Notes: generated from the sequence alone by a model not told the origin. A stretch of 64,000 bases of DNA from Pseudoips prasinana (GCA_951640165.1 OX621264.1:4469001-4533000); one strand, 5' to 3'; positions 11,830 through 23,058 are shown, counted from the first letter of the stretch. Translations and numbers: made by a program.

Positions 11830-11964
11830 TCTGGAAATATGTACCTAAGGTTTATGTGAATATTTTATAAGTTTGCGACTAGAGACAAAATATTAGAGAC
11901 ATTCTGATGTAACATTTACGGAGTCATTACAAAACGTGCGGACGCAGTCGCGGGCACAGCTAGT
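11830..11964 (+). mobile_element. Helitron-like 3' end
   Basis: ggtttatgtgaatattttat to cgcgggcacagctagt, homologous to 37170-37291. Confidence 0.65.
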
Positions 11965-13926
11965 TATAATATAAACAGACACGCAGACATAGTCTCCACA
12001 CTCATAACTTTAACAGACTAAAAAGGTTTTGTTATTTTATCTGTTCTGTGTTATTTGTGCAGCTATATAATATTTATTTTATTTCTATAAAAATCATTGT
12101 GTTACAAAGAAAAGATAATATCGGTTTTTTGTTTTTTATTTTTGTTAAACAGTGCTTTAATTCGGGGTTACAAGAGACACGCAAACAATATATTTTTTGA
12201 TTCTCATCTTTATTGTCTGGTTTCAAAGTTTAAAATAGCTTTTCTTCCGAAAAAAAATCCCTCCAATGCAAGTTCTTCATAGTCCGAGTGTTCACACAAT
12301 CAAACCAAAACAACCGACGTCTATTCCTATCTAGTTCAGTCTTGACGTCAAACCACTATACTTAGCACTATTGCACCAGGAAGATGGTGACGTCTTTACT
12401 GACATTTGAACACGCAATTAATTCATTGGCTGTATGCGTACGCTGGTCAAAGGGTAGCTCTAACAAAAAAAATATAATTGACAGTTGCTTTTTCGCGCGT
12501 CATTAAATGTGACAGTTTATTTTCGCGCGTTTCGAAATGTGTGTTGCCACTTTTGTGTATTCTCCCATAAATCTAGCAAATTAGTAAATTTAAAGATACA
12601 TTTATTTAGAAAGAATTCTAAACGATTGCTTGATAGGTAATATTGTTTATAAGTAAACGCGTATTTAGAGATTACACTAATCTCTTATTCGTAATTTAAT
12701 TAACTTATAAACATTACTTTTGTAAAAAGCATTTATCAAGAAAAAACACTTAATTTTTACAACCAAAATCTCCGGTGTCTATAATGAAATTGGGCTCAAA
12801 AGTAAAACACTGTTTAGAAATCAATGGTCAAAATGGAGCAAATTAAAAACTCTGAGTGTAGGCATAAATTTGCTGCAAAAATTGTTATATTTAATAAAAT
12901 TTTCACAAAATCCCGTGTGATTTTAAGCAGCTGAATTTTCGGCGGAGTTTAAGACCAATTTTAAAACTTAAAACCAGCTGTTCTGATTCGGAAGTTGAGA
13001 AAAAATACAGAGGGGTGGGTGGAGTTTTAAGTTTGAGGGGAGATCACTTCCGCCGGAAGCTTCCGATTTGATCTACTATAGTTTTGGTAGATAAATGGGA
13101 AATTGGATACTTTCCAAAATTTTAGGGAGTTGGGTTTCGAGATGCAATTTTTTTGTGTTGTGTACTTACTTTTTCTTATCTATGGATAGTTTTTGCACAA
13201 AAATTTTAAAGGTTTTATTTGTTATATTGGTAATAAAGTTTGCTCAACTTCTTTTTTTTATTGGAAATTTGAAAATAAGGGTATAGCGAGCTGCGAGGTC
13301 CTTATTGGTTTTTAGTAGTTTATTAAAAATACTGAAGTTATTGCTAAAAACTATTGTATTCACAAATAAGATCTAATGGTTTAACACTGGTAATATAAAA
13401 TAAAATGGTCAGTTGATAGTATTATAAATGGTAGATAATAATTAAATGGTTTATGGTTAATTATGGTTTAATAGTATGAACTCGGTCGCGGGTTGCGAAC
13501 TAACTTAAAATTGTTATAAATTTATTAAAGTAAACACGTGCCAATATGCTTGCTATGCACATATTCCTTGTTCGGTTGCTTAGCTCCGAATAAAGGGCGA
13601 AACAAAACCCTCTTTATATTTATGCTGCTCTTTCAACTCGTGACTTGACTAAGCTCCAAAATTAGGCAGAGCCTGTACTATCGTAACCAGACTACTGATA
13701 AATATACTTATTTTTTATTTTAGTTTATTAGGTTCACCAACAACAAGTTTATACAAGCTCATTTTATACATAATTATATAAGTAACTATTACAGTATAAC
13801 TTATAGGTAAACTCCGCATGTACAAAACATTGGCATAGTTAAACATAACTAATATCTTAGAACTACTTAACTTTTATTAACTTAGTCTACATAATGAAAA
13901 AATTGTAATAAAATAAATCATATTTC
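11965..13926. other. Intergenic, nothing recognised
   Basis: AT-rich; small open frames (12097, 13095) lack homology cues. Purine-rich gaggggagatcacttccgcc near 13035 is unassigned. Confidence 0.45.
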
Positions 13927-14241
13927 AAAATACAAAATCAATATTTAGTGTTAATTCCGCTAATTGTCAGTTTAATCATGCTGGGATGCAATTTGCATCG
14001 CTCCTTCGAGCACTCGACGAGTTAGCAGCCCTTGAGAATGGTCCGTGGAGGACGAGAAACACGTGTTGGGTATCGTACTGGCGCATGTAGTTTGCTTTTT
14101 TTTTTTTTCTTTTTTTTTTTTTTTATATTTTCCTTCTTGCATGTGCACATTTTTGCGGGCGGGAGGGCGGTGCAAATTGCATCCCAGCATGATTAAACTG
14201 ACAATTAGCGGAATTAACACTAAATATTGATTTTGTATTTT
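13927..14241. repeat. Fold-back element M, perfect 71-bp arms
   Basis: Left arm 13927-13997 (aaaatacaaaatcaatattt ... gggatgcaatttgca) and right arm 14171-14241 are exact reverse complements as read. The 173-bp loop carries a long T-rich tract. Open frames on both strands are by-products. Confidence 0.93.
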
Positions 14242-14524
14242 GATTGTTATGGATTTCCGCAAAGTAACGCCTGATTCCATTACTTAAATCATATTTAAAA
14301 AATTTAATTAAAAATATGGTAAAAGAGAAAAAAACCATCTAATTAGGTATAAATAACAGTAATATTAAACATAATTTAAGAGACCATTTATAACGACTTT
14401 GTGTTTAGTGAAGGGATCAGCGTTTAAATCAATAACGTCACTATAACTGTTCACAATTTTAGTCATCCTTGAATATATTGCATACTTAGATAAATACACA
14501 CGTTCGTCTTAATTTTGTCCCCAC

Positions 14525-14940
14525 TTATATGCCAGTGGGTGTGGTTTCCGCACTTAGTCCCGATGTGGACCATTGTACGTGAGCCATGGCAGCCTTCACT
14601 CCATCCAGCCCACCTCCCTCCAGAAGCATATCAGGTCTCCCAAACTTCTCAGGGCTTCCGTAAGAGTACTTGGTGATCCCAGGGTTTCCCTTCCTGATAC
14701 CTGTGCACTCGAAGAGCACTCCATGCACTCAGCGTCCATGCACGCTCTGTCAGTTATGCCGATAGTGTGGAAGTGTTTATTTAGTGTGGAGTGTAAATAC
14801 ACAGATATTATAGATAATTTGCACCCGGATACACAACGGACCATCAAAGTGCTCTTCACACTAAGATTTGTTGTAAGTGGACATCGAACCCAAGACCTCT
14901 GCTCAAAAGCAGTTAAGGTCACTATCCACTAGACCAACAG
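14525..14940 (-). mobile_element. tRNA-derived SINE, another family (T)
   Basis: On the minus strand: gttggtctagtggatagtga, then gtcttgggttcgatgtcc, a tRNA-like head. A body with gcatggagtgctcttcgagt follows. Extent is approximate; the body could be a separate repeat. Confidence 0.6.
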
Positions 14941-14964
14941 GCCAGTCCTTAAATAAAGATTGGG

Positions 14965-15007
14965 GGAATTTGACAGATTGGGGTAGTTTGATGTGCTGGC
15001 GTCTGTA
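14965..15007. repeat. Solo right arm of MITE L
   Basis: ggaatttgacagattggggt followed by agtttgatgtgctggcgtct, with no left arm. It sits between two copies of cttaaataaagatt-like sequence (14947, 15027 inverted). Confidence 0.85.
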
Positions 15008-15029
15008 AATGTATTTTTTATTAAATCTT

Positions 15030-15542
15030 TATTTAAGGACTTACTTAGATGCTAAACCAAAGGTCGTGGGTTCGATGCCAACCGTGTGATGAGCACGATT
15101 TATTTGTTCTGTGTCTGGGTGTAATTTATCTATAACTAGCTGTGCCCCGCCGTTTTACCCGCGTTAAGCTTTATAAATTATATATAGCCTATGTGTGTCT
15201 GTACAGTACATTTTCTTACACAACTTCACGCCTTTCCAATAGGGGTCTACACCCTCTTATACGTCGATAGCCATGAACAATATCCCCAAATATATTGTCT
15301 ATGACCCAAATACCTATATTCTCCCCTATTTTAGGGTAGTAATCTCGTTCTTGTACATCTGCGTTCATTATTGGATATTCTCAAGGGTGTGTATAATAAA
15401 ACGGCTATTGTTCATGCGGGGGTGTATGTAAGAAGGGTGAATAGGTAATGTTAAAGTGTATCAAAGTGTTGTGAACCGACTTCAAAAAGGAAGAGGTTGT
15501 GTATTATACTACTTCTGATAGATTATAAATATAATAATAATA
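15030..15542. repeat. Mixed SINE and Helitron-like remnants
   Basis: 15055-15085 has a SINE-like ggtcgtgggttcgatgcc. 15134 onward is a reversed Helitron-like 3' end (actagctgtgccccgccgtt). The rest, to 15530, is unassigned. Confidence 0.5.
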
Positions 15543-15719
15543 TCTAGGGACAATGTATACATACTTATATAGATAGATAAATACTTAAATACATAGAAAA
15601 CATCCATGACTCAGAAACAAATGTTCGTGCTCATCACACAAATATTTGCACTTACCGGGATTCAAACCCAGGACCACCAGCTTCGTAGGCAGGAGCACTA
15701 CCAACTAGGCTACGGTGAC
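15543..15719 (-). mobile_element. SINE family D
   Basis: ctagggacaatgtatacata to aactaggctacggtgac; minus-strand B-box gggtttgaatcccgg. It is shorter than its relatives in the body. Confidence 0.85.
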
Positions 15720-16062
15720 CGTCAAAGTCAAAGTCATAGGCTACAATTTATAAAGATATTGTGTGAATTGTCCATAATATGACGATAAGTGTCAAATAAG
15801 TGGGAAAAAATCTAACATCTGCGAGCTATTCCGGCGTGCACTGCCAAAACCGCTAGAGGTACACATCCTACTAATATTATAAATGCGAAAGTTTGTGAGT
15901 ATAGATGTATGCATGTATGTTTGTTAGTCTTTTACACCAAAACTACTTTAACGCGGCGGAAACCATGGGGCATAGCGAATAGTCCATATTTTCTTACGAA
16001 GCTACCGTTAGTAAGGGTTGTTAGTAGTACACAGGAACAAAAACAAAAAAAAAAAAAAAATT

Positions 16063-16205
16063 ATGTCTGCACTTATGGCGCAGCGGTTAAGATAGTCGCC
16101 TCGCCACTTCGTGTCCTAGGTTCAAATCCCGCGCAGGACAACTATTTGTGTGACCCATAAATAGTTGTTCTGAGTCTGGATGTGTGTCCAGCAATTATAT
16201 ATTTG
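16063..16205 (+). mobile_element. SINE family G
   Basis: Head ttatggcgcagcggttaaga, B-box ggttcaaatcccgcg, body ccataaatagttgttctgag. It is preceded by an A-run. Confidence 0.85.
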
Positions 16206-16210
16206 TAATC

Positions 16211-16566
16211 TGTCGTTGGTCTAGCGGTAGCGTGTTCATACGCAGATAACGATGTCCTGGGTTTAAATTCCGGGTCGGGCCAAGTGATTTTGGGATTTTT
16301 CTGTAATAAGAAAAATTTCTTAGTATCACCCCGAAGTTGCTGGTATTATACCCCCGTGCGTCGGAGAGCACATAAAGCCATCAGTCCTGTGCCTGACCTC
16401 TTTCCGATCGTGTCGCTAGTCGTCCCATCGGATCATGAGAGTGATAGAATAGAAAGTGCCCCTGTGTTGGCGCACACACTTGTGCACTACTAATATGCCC
16501 CGCACAGATAGTTAGTCTCCATTGAGACTGGCCGCCGTGGCCAAAATTTGGCTAGGAGAACATTAT
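16211..16566 (+). mobile_element. SINE family F
   Basis: Head ggtctagcggtagcgtgttc, B-box-like ggtttaaattccgggtcgg, body with gatcatgagagtgatagaat, end ggctaggagaacattattat. Confidence 0.88.
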
Positions 16567-16568
16567 TA

Positions 16569-16831
16569 TCTATATATATAAAAATCAATGCCACTTTTCG
16601 TTGTAATGTTATAACTCAACAACGCCTTTACCGATTTGGCTAATTTTGGTCTTGAATTATTCGTGGAAGTCCAGGGAAGGTTTGTACGTAGAGAAAATTT
16701 AAAAAAAGGCTTGAAAAAGTGTAAAATCTTTTAGCAATTTAAAATATTTTTTTGTTTGAATAAATGAACTTAATAATCATTTTTTTATTACTGTGCCTTA
16801 TACGTAGCGAAGCGCGTACCGGGCCGCTAGT
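16569..16831 (+). mobile_element. Helitron-like element
   Basis: tctatatatataaaaatcaa to gtaccgggccgctagt, followed by T; 263 bp. Homologue of 46078-46348. Confidence 0.78.
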
Positions 16832-16832
16832 T

Positions 16833-17146
16833 TAATATAAAAATTAAACCCGTTTTCCGGTGTCACGACATCACGCGTGAACGGCTGGACCGATTTCACT
16901 ATTTCTTTTTTTATTGTGTTTGTTATTGTCAGGAGAAGGTTCTTATGTAAAAAAAAGAATTTAAAATTGCGCGGAAAATAAGAAAATTTAAGAATACTTC
17001 ACAACCAAATATGATTTCTAATCTAACCTTAGCGCTTTGGACAATATAACCTTTTTTAATGTAACTTTTTTTTATTTGACATAGTATTGACAGATAGCGT
17101 TAATAGTCATCGTTAAGACAGGACAAGGTCTGTCGGGTCAGCTAGT
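16833..17146 (+). mobile_element. Helitron-like element, adjoining
   Basis: It ends tctgtcgggtcagctagt. Its interior (gaacggctggaccgatttc) resembles other Helitron-like elements. It starts where the previous element stops; the 5' end is inferred. Confidence 0.5.
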
Positions 17147-17390
17147 TATTTATAAAGTATCCCGCGACTAAGGGATTAATTTGCCTAGTGCGGATCGGAA
17201 ATAACTCCTTATCAGAAATACGACTAAGAATAGGTACTTACTAATCATTATAACGGACCCCTAACAAATAATAAGTGCTCACACCCTCCGCTAGAGCGCG
17301 CACGTGTCACTTCCGGTACCAGGAAGTAGTGTCATTGAACACGAGCTCAATTGAGTGACTAATAATAATCATAATGACTGACACTAGTAG

Positions 17391-17465
17391 GTGGCGTGGT
17401 TGGTAAATTCTTGCTTTTCACGCCCCAGTTTCGATTCCCATCCAGGGCAGATATTTGTTTAAACA
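17391..17465 (+). mobile_element. SINE family E head fragment
   Basis: ggtggcgtggttggtaaatt and agtttcgattcccatccagg. Confidence 0.7.
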
Positions 17466-17500
17466 TGTCTGTTAACCTATAATATCCTGGTCTAACCACT

Positions 17501-17868
17501 GCCTCGTTGGTCTAGCGGTAGCGTGTTCAACCGCAGATAAAGAGGTCCTGGTTTCAAATCCTGGGTCGGGCCGAAAGTGATTATGGGATTTATCTGTAAA
17601 AACGAAATAATCTTAATATCAGCCCGAAGTCTGGGAATTGGCGGTATTATACCCCCGTGCCTCGGAGAGCACGTAAAGCCGTCGGTCCTGTACCTGACCT
17701 GTTTCCGGTCGTGTCGCTAGGTGTCCCATCGGATCATGAGAGTGTTGGAATAGAAAGTGCTCCTGTGTTTGCGCACACACTTGAGCACTATAATATGTCC
17801 CGCGCAGTTGGCTAGTCTCCTTTAAGACTGGCCGCCGTGGCCGGATCTCGGCTAGGAGGACATTAATA
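17501..17868 (+). mobile_element. SINE family F, full copy
   Basis: gcctcgttggtctagcggta to ggctaggaggacattaatat; the closest relative is 37907-38275. Confidence 0.9.
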
Positions 17869-18000
17869 TCCTGGGACACTATTCACACACGGCCACCCAA
17901 AACTAGCAGAGATTGTACTATGATAATCTGGTAACTAATATATGTACTACATATACTTACTACTTTTCTTTTGTAAATACATACTTATATATCTATATAT
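17869..18000 (-). mobile_element. SINE family E, 3' part
   Basis: tcctgggacactattcacac, gcagagattgtactatgata and atgtactacatatacttact, without the tRNA head. Confidence 0.7.
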
Positions 18001-18089
18001 GTATGTATAAGTATGTTGTATTTACAAAAGAATTAAAACACTTTTTACGAAGTTACTTGAAAAACTTTTAAGTAAACTTGTGAATCCTA

Positions 18090-18470
18090 CTATATATATT
18101 ATATATAATATTATAAACGTGAAAGTTTGTAAGTATGGATGGATGTTTGTTACTCTTTCACGTAAAATCGACTGAATGGATTTTAATGAAACTTTACAAT
18201 AATATAGCTTATACCTCAGAATAACACATAGGCTACAATTTGTAAAGATATTGTGTGAATTGTCCAAAATATGACGATAAGCGTCAAGTAAGTTGGAAAA
18301 AATCTACCATCTTTTCCATCCCGGCGTGCACTGCCAAAACCGCTAGAGGTACACATCCTATTAATATTATAAATGCGAAAGTTTGTGATTGTAGATGTAT
18401 GGATGTATGTTTGTTACTCATTTACGCCAAAACTACTTTAACGCGGGTGAAACCGGGGGCCTAGTTAGTA
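18090..18470. repeat. Helitron-like remnants in tandem
   Basis: Two stretches with aatattataaacgtgaaagt / aatattataaatgcgaaagt and atggatgtttgttactc are separated by a unit (gtgtgaattgtccaaaatat) also at 15755-15850. It ends gggggcctagttag. Confidence 0.55.
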
Positions 18471-18787
18471 TTAAATAATCGCGTAATATAATTGTACTCC
18501 ATTTCTTCGTGGTGATAACCTTTGTAATTTAAGCATTTCTTTAATGAACACAGTGCACAAGCTGCGGACACATCTGCCTCGCAGGTGCCGACGCCATATT
18601 GGAATTATCGCGAGGGGAGCGATACAATAGCTTTTCTTAGGGGAGTCATTCCAAATGTCATGTAGGGAATTTTATTTTTAAGAACACTTTGAGATAAATT
18701 TTTTCGATTTGTTTTGCGAATTAAAACTGATATTGTTAGCTGAAATTATTGTCCGTAGAAGTTTGAGTAGTACCTAATAATAAAAAT

Positions 18788-19007
18788 ATCCTGGGACATT
18801 ATTTACACACGCCCAAACTATAAGATAACTGATATACTACATATACTACTTTTATTTTGTGAATACATACTTATATAGATAATTATACCCAGACTCAGGA
18901 CAAACAGACATTTTCATGCACATAAATATCTGTCCTGGGTGGGAATCGAACCCACGACCTGCGGCGAGAAAGGCAAGCATTTACCAACCAAGCCAACCGG
19001 CACGTCA
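18788..19007 (-). mobile_element. SINE family E, full copy
   Basis: tcctgggacattatttacac to accggcacgtca; minus-strand head gttggcttggttggtaaatg and B-box gggttcgattcccaccc. Confidence 0.88.
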
Positions 19008-19691
19008 CTAATGACAAGGTTTTGGCAAAGGCTTTTATAGTGTTTTTTTTATGTTGGTAGGGTTCGCGCTTGACCACGATCGCACCTGGTGGTAAGTGAA
19101 GATGTGGTCGAAGGTGGACCCCGCGTACCCATAAGGTGCCTGTTTACTCTCTTCTTAGCGTCTTAGCGTTCGGGAGGGTGTTCCACCGCTTAGTGTATTA
19201 ATTATATTTAGAATGTGATCATACCCTCATTTAGAATTTCGTCTTTTTGCTTCAGCGGCCCCCTGAGCTGTGGCCCAAATCCTAAACAAGTCAGTCAACC
19301 AGTCAGGTATTAGTCGCTTAAATTAAGCTACTGGTTGAGAGCCTTCTGCGCTAGCCAACTGCTTTGCCTTCAATTCTTTAATTTTAATATTGTTATAGTA
19401 GAACTAAATTTCAAAATAATAGATTAGTGACTTATTAGAAAATATATGTGATAAAACAGACCGCGAGGACGGACTAATTAATTTTTTTTGTAACTTTTAT
19501 ACTGTATTCCACTATGTTTAAGTATGTACTGCATTGTGAGCTTGACAAGTACAAGTGTATGTTAATACCCAAGTGCTGAATAAATTTCATTTCATTATGT
19601 ATATTATCGGAGTAATAAATATTTTTATTTCCAGCATTATTTGGTAAAGTGTTTAATTGGTATACTTATATCTATTTCTCTTTGTCCACAG
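19008..19691. other. Sequence just upstream of the first neur exon seen
   Basis: Presumably neur intron. No coding exon with a matching phase-1 donor is recognised here, and no family repeat is clear. Polypyrimidine-like tctatttctctttgtccac precedes the acceptor. Confidence 0.45.
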
Positions 19692-19864
19692 CCCCCCGCA
19701 CGTCCTGTACCGGAGGCACCCCCAACAACTTACCACCCTTAGGCTTCCACTCCATCCACGGGGAGAATGTCCGCGTCTCCAGGGATGGCTCCATAGCGAG
19801 ACGCGTGGAGAGCTTCTGTAAAGGCGTCGCGTTCAGTGCGAGGCCCGTTAGAGTTAATGAGAAG
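19692..19864 (+). CDS. neur: neur internal exon (start of NHR1)
   Basis: The acceptor is tgtccacag at 19683-19691; the donor is aag|gtgggt after 19864. The first two bases complete a codon begun in an unseen upstream exon, and the exon ends in phase 0 after a lysine. It encodes the beginning of NHR1, with the hallmark HGENVRVSRDGSIARR segment. An open frame continues upstream to 19649 and downstream to 19930, but those parts are intronic by splice signals and by family alignment. Confidence 0.93.
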
Positions 19865-22667
19865 GTGGGTATTACTTATTGTATGGGCAGTGGTTACTCT
19901 AGTGTTGGAGTTGTTGAAGCCGCCCAGTAAGCCTCCGGCTTAACGACTGTTGCCTAATGGCTACAACCGGGACCGACAGCTTAACGTGCGAGGCACGGAG
20001 GCGCTCAGACATTAAAACCACTTTGAGGGCACTTATGTATGGACTGACCGCGAGCCTAGTTGTTTAACCTCACTGATCACTTACGGACCAGAGAGAGCAT
20101 AAAAATGGTAGTAATCGTAAGTGCCTTTAGTTTAGTTACTGCTGAGATACAGATGAAGACAAGTTCTTGACTCCGAACACCTTTTGGCTAGAACTGGGGT
20201 TTGAAATTTGAACTCAGTTCACTATCTGTGCTTGAACACGATTTGGCAATTAATAGTAAACACATTGAAAACGGTGTGTAGTGACGGCGAAGAATATCAT
20301 CCCGTGGGGGGCGAAGAAATCCCGAGGGCAGCAGCGATTTTTCAGTGAAGTATGACCACCAACCCGTCTGCCAAGCCTGGCGATTATGGCATATCCCCAT
20401 TCTTTGTGGACGTAATTTGGCGGATATGATGATGACATTGAAAACAATATTGCCCCTGTTTCAATAGAATGAAATTAGTTTAAAACATCCCGAAAAGTTA
20501 GCGCCGAGTCAAATATATTCTTAAATTATTTTTCTTTTATTTACAGGTGTGCATCCGCTTCGTCGAAATTTCAAATAGTTGGAGCGGAGTGATCCGATTC
20601 GGGTTCACCAGCCAAGACCCGGAGACACTGGCGCACGCGCTACCTAAATACGCATGTCCAGACTTAACAAACAAGCCCGGGAACTGGGCCAAAGCTTTAG
20701 GCGAAAGATTCTGCGAAAAAGACAATATCTTGTATTACTATGTAAATTCTTCTGGTGATGTACACTTCGGGGTCAATGGCGAGGACAAAGGCCTATTCTT
20801 CTCTGGTGTAGACACTCGGAATCCTCTATGGGCCTTAGTAGATGTATACGGAAACTGTACCGCAGTCCAATTCGTGGACCCTAGAGCCCCCAACCAAGTA
20901 AGAAGACACAGTCCTTTAGAAGAAGAGAGATTAGTTAGCGGTATGAGATCATTGTCAGTCGAAGAATCCTTACCTCCTCCGAGGTACCAGAATCCTTTAG
21001 TTCCTCTCAGTCTTCATAGAACTAAGGGGAGGAACGTGCAGTTTGTGAACGACAGAGGAGTAGCAGCGAGGCAAGAGGCCGAATTCTGCCAGGGATATGT
21101 GTTTACAGCTAGACCTATGAGACCAGGACAGACTATTGTAGTTCAAATCCTTGCTACGGAAATTGCTTACGCTGGAAGTTTAGCTATAGGTTTAACGTCC
21201 TGTGATCCAGCGACTTTAAGACCTTGTGACTTGCCTGATGATGCTGAATTACTGTTAGATCGTCCAGAATACTGGGTGGTCCGTAGAGATGCAGCTAACG
21301 GTTTACGGAGAGGAGATGAACTAGCTGTCACGTTAACATTAGATGGAGAAGTAAGAGTCAGTAGGAATGGGTCCACTCCAGTCACAGTAATGCATGTGGA
21401 TCATACATTGAAGTTATGGGCGTTTGTGGATATTTATGGTGCTACGCAGAAAGTCAGAATGCTGAGTACCCAGGTTGTTCAGCAAGCACAGACGCCTCCG
21501 CAGCAGTTGAGGGTGCTGACTGGATCAGCGGCGCCTATTACCGCTGGTGCTGGGGGTACGGTGCTGGTAGTCAGTCTGCCGCCGCAGAATGGTGGACAGA
21601 ATATGAACCAGCAAGGCTTGACGTTGGCGAGTGCGCATTATATTGAGGTGAGAGACAGTTTAAGTACATTTCTATAATAATCAAATCAAATTTATCTAAA
21701 GAAACAAAAGAGATAGTAGGAGAGTAATCTTACTTATTTTAATCTTAAGTCCGTTTTGAGAACGCCAAGATTTATCTCAGAATTATTTAATCACCCGCGG
21801 CTGCGCCCGCGTAATTTTTTTAACACAGTTTTGAACTCGTGATATCTTTCGAATGGAATGTCCGAATTGAATCATTCCAAAAGTTTAAAATAGTCTTAAT
21901 AAGCCTTAATATACCAATAAACAAATAAAGAACACTTATTGTGACATATGCACATATGCTGTCGTTTTATCAGCGCACGCGATGTAAGAATTTTTTAAGT
22001 CCTTTTTGCACCATACTATTTGAGTTTTAGTAAGGATCCCTAATTTTATTGAAATACAATATAGCCTATTTCATGCAGAGGGAGCATAGCATCCCAATGG
22101 TAAAAGATTTTATTTAATAGGTCTTGTTTTGGAGCCTATTCAATACACACAAACATACAATAAAATCATTCCTCTTTATAATATTAGGGTAGATGAAACT
22201 AATATAACTTGTCTTTTTCATTACAGCCAATACAAGCCACGTCTCAACTGTGCCTTCAAAGCCTTTCCATCAACCACCAACAACAACAACCAACCGCCTG
22301 CTTCCAACAACAACGGCCCAGAACCGACAACCAGTGTTCATCAACCAGCCAAAACAACGTCAACGAACAAGTCCAAATCCCCAATGGGCACAGAGAACCA
22401 GAACCTTTAAGGTTAGCTGAGAGGTTACAAAATGGACCTTCCACCAGCAGACATCAACCCATTTACTCCATCATCGGGGAAGGGAATTTGACAGGAACTG
22501 AATGTACTATATGTTATGAAAACCCAATTGATTCTGTTCTGTACATGTGCGGTCATATGTGCATGTGTTACCGATGTGCAGTCCAACAGTGGAGGGGCAA
22601 GGGGGGCGGACAGTGCCCCCTCTGTAGGGCACAGATTAAAGATGTCATCCGTACGTATAAGTCCTGA
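19692..22667 (+). CDS. neur: neuralized, E3 ubiquitin ligase (5' end missing)
   Basis: Coding exons 19692-19864, 20547-21647 and 22227-22667 join in frame through GT/AG introns and give 570 residues plus a split first codon. Order seen: NHR1 (about residues 13-165), NHR2 (roughly 215-355), a Q/N-rich linker, and a C-terminal RING ending at the stop. NHR1 contains LPPLGFHSIHGENV and PKYACPDLTN; the RING contains CTICYENPIDSVLYMCGH and CPLC. This architecture and these motifs are those of insect Neuralized. From the family: it is a membrane-associated ubiquitin ligase that binds Delta/Serrate through NHR1 and promotes ligand endocytosis in the Notch pathway, for example in sensory-organ precursors. 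The first exon here starts inside a codon (phase 1), so at least one upstream coding exon with the ATG is not located. Drosophila Neur is longer, mainly in the N-terminus and linkers. Identification is firm; the 5' end is unknown. Confidence 0.95.
19882..20100. repeat. Dispersed repeat P, copy in neur intron
   Basis: It begins 17 bp after the neur donor with tgtatgggcagtggtta and runs through cgggaccgacagcttaacgt to gactgaccgcgagcctagtt. The same sequence occurs at 36769-37028 and 41324-41520, inside zinc-finger gene introns. It is non-coding and of unassigned class. Confidence 0.75.
20279..20436. repeat. LINE-type 3' tail remnant in neur intron
   Basis: It shares gaatatcatc, cccgtctgccaagc and tggcgattatggcatatcc with 6170-6320 and 7530-7690, and ends ggcggatatgatgatga, like the non-LTR fragments at 35210 and 41205. 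It fits a decayed 3' end of a non-LTR retrotransposon. Confidence 0.6.
20547..21647 (+). CDS. neur: neur exon (rest of NHR1 and all of NHR2)
   Basis: The acceptor ttacag ends at 20546; the donor gag|gtgaga follows 21647. Both boundaries are phase 0 and the exon is 367 codons. It begins VCIRFVEISNSWSG and continues NHR1 (RFGFTSQDPETL, YACPDLTNKPGNWAKAL). NHR2 follows, with RNVQFVNDRGVAARQEAEFC near its start and LKLWAFVDIYGATQKVRML near its end. An acidic, serine-rich linker of roughly 50 residues separates the domains. No frameshift or stop is present. Confidence 0.95.
22227..22667 (+). CDS. neur: neur last exon (Q/N-rich linker and RING)
   Basis: The acceptor cattacag ends at 22226, in phase 0; TGA is at 22665-22667. 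The first 75 codons are rich in Gln, Asn, Thr and Ser, from CAA/AAC repeats. The RING follows: Cys at exon residues 93, 96, 108, 112, 114 and 117, His 110, then Cys 130 and 133. Only 13 residues follow the last Cys. An overlapping open frame at 22129-22410 is a shadow. Confidence 0.95.
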   Translation, partial: PIQATSQLCLQSLSINHQQQQPTACFQQQRPRTDNQCSSTSQNNVNEQVQIPNGHREPEPLRLAERLQNGPSTSRHQPIYSIIGEGNLTGTECTICYENPIDSVLYMCGHMCMCYRCAVQQWRGKGGGQCPLCRAQIKDVIRTYKS

Positions 22668-23058
22668 TGTGTTAAGCCAAATTATGATTTAATAACCCAA
22701 ATAGTGTATATAGTTAGGTTAGGGGTGTACTGAAAGTGTGATTTTTTAAATCTATTCCAATGACAGCTAGTAGATGACAGCTGTTAAAGTAGTACTGTTA
22801 AGTCCATGGAAAGTTAAGTTGTAATAATCATAGGTACTATTTGGAATGGAGATATAACTATATATGTATATAAATGTAATGACTGTGCTGTGAATGTTGT
22901 ATATTTTGGGTCGTTTGCTGCGTTATTGATAAAAAATCGTTTTAATTTATTTTTGTTATTTTTAAAATACCAACAACCTTGCAGGAGTAGATTGTTATTA
23001 TCATAAGCAACAACTTTTGTTCTACGAGTTTGGACATAACTCAATACATAAAAATAAA
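22668..23058 (+). other. neur 3' UTR (likely), with K-box-like motif
   Basis: No open frame follows the stop. TGTGAT, the core of the K box known from Notch-pathway 3' UTRs in Drosophila (miR-2/13-family seed match), lies at 22737-22742. The first AATAAA is at 23053-23058, inside a fold-back; further AATAAA hexamers lie near 23240 and at 23548. The true cleavage site cannot be read from DNA. Confidence 0.5.

Noticed and set aside
14045..14280. Open frames on both strands near 14.1 kb
   Set aside because: They run through the perfect inverted arms and the T-rich loop of a fold-back, so the similar peptides on both strands are an artefact of the palindrome.
20188..20447. Minus-strand open frames in the neur intron
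   Set aside because: They coincide with a LINE 3'-tail repeat shared with 6155 and 7510 and have no gene-like features.
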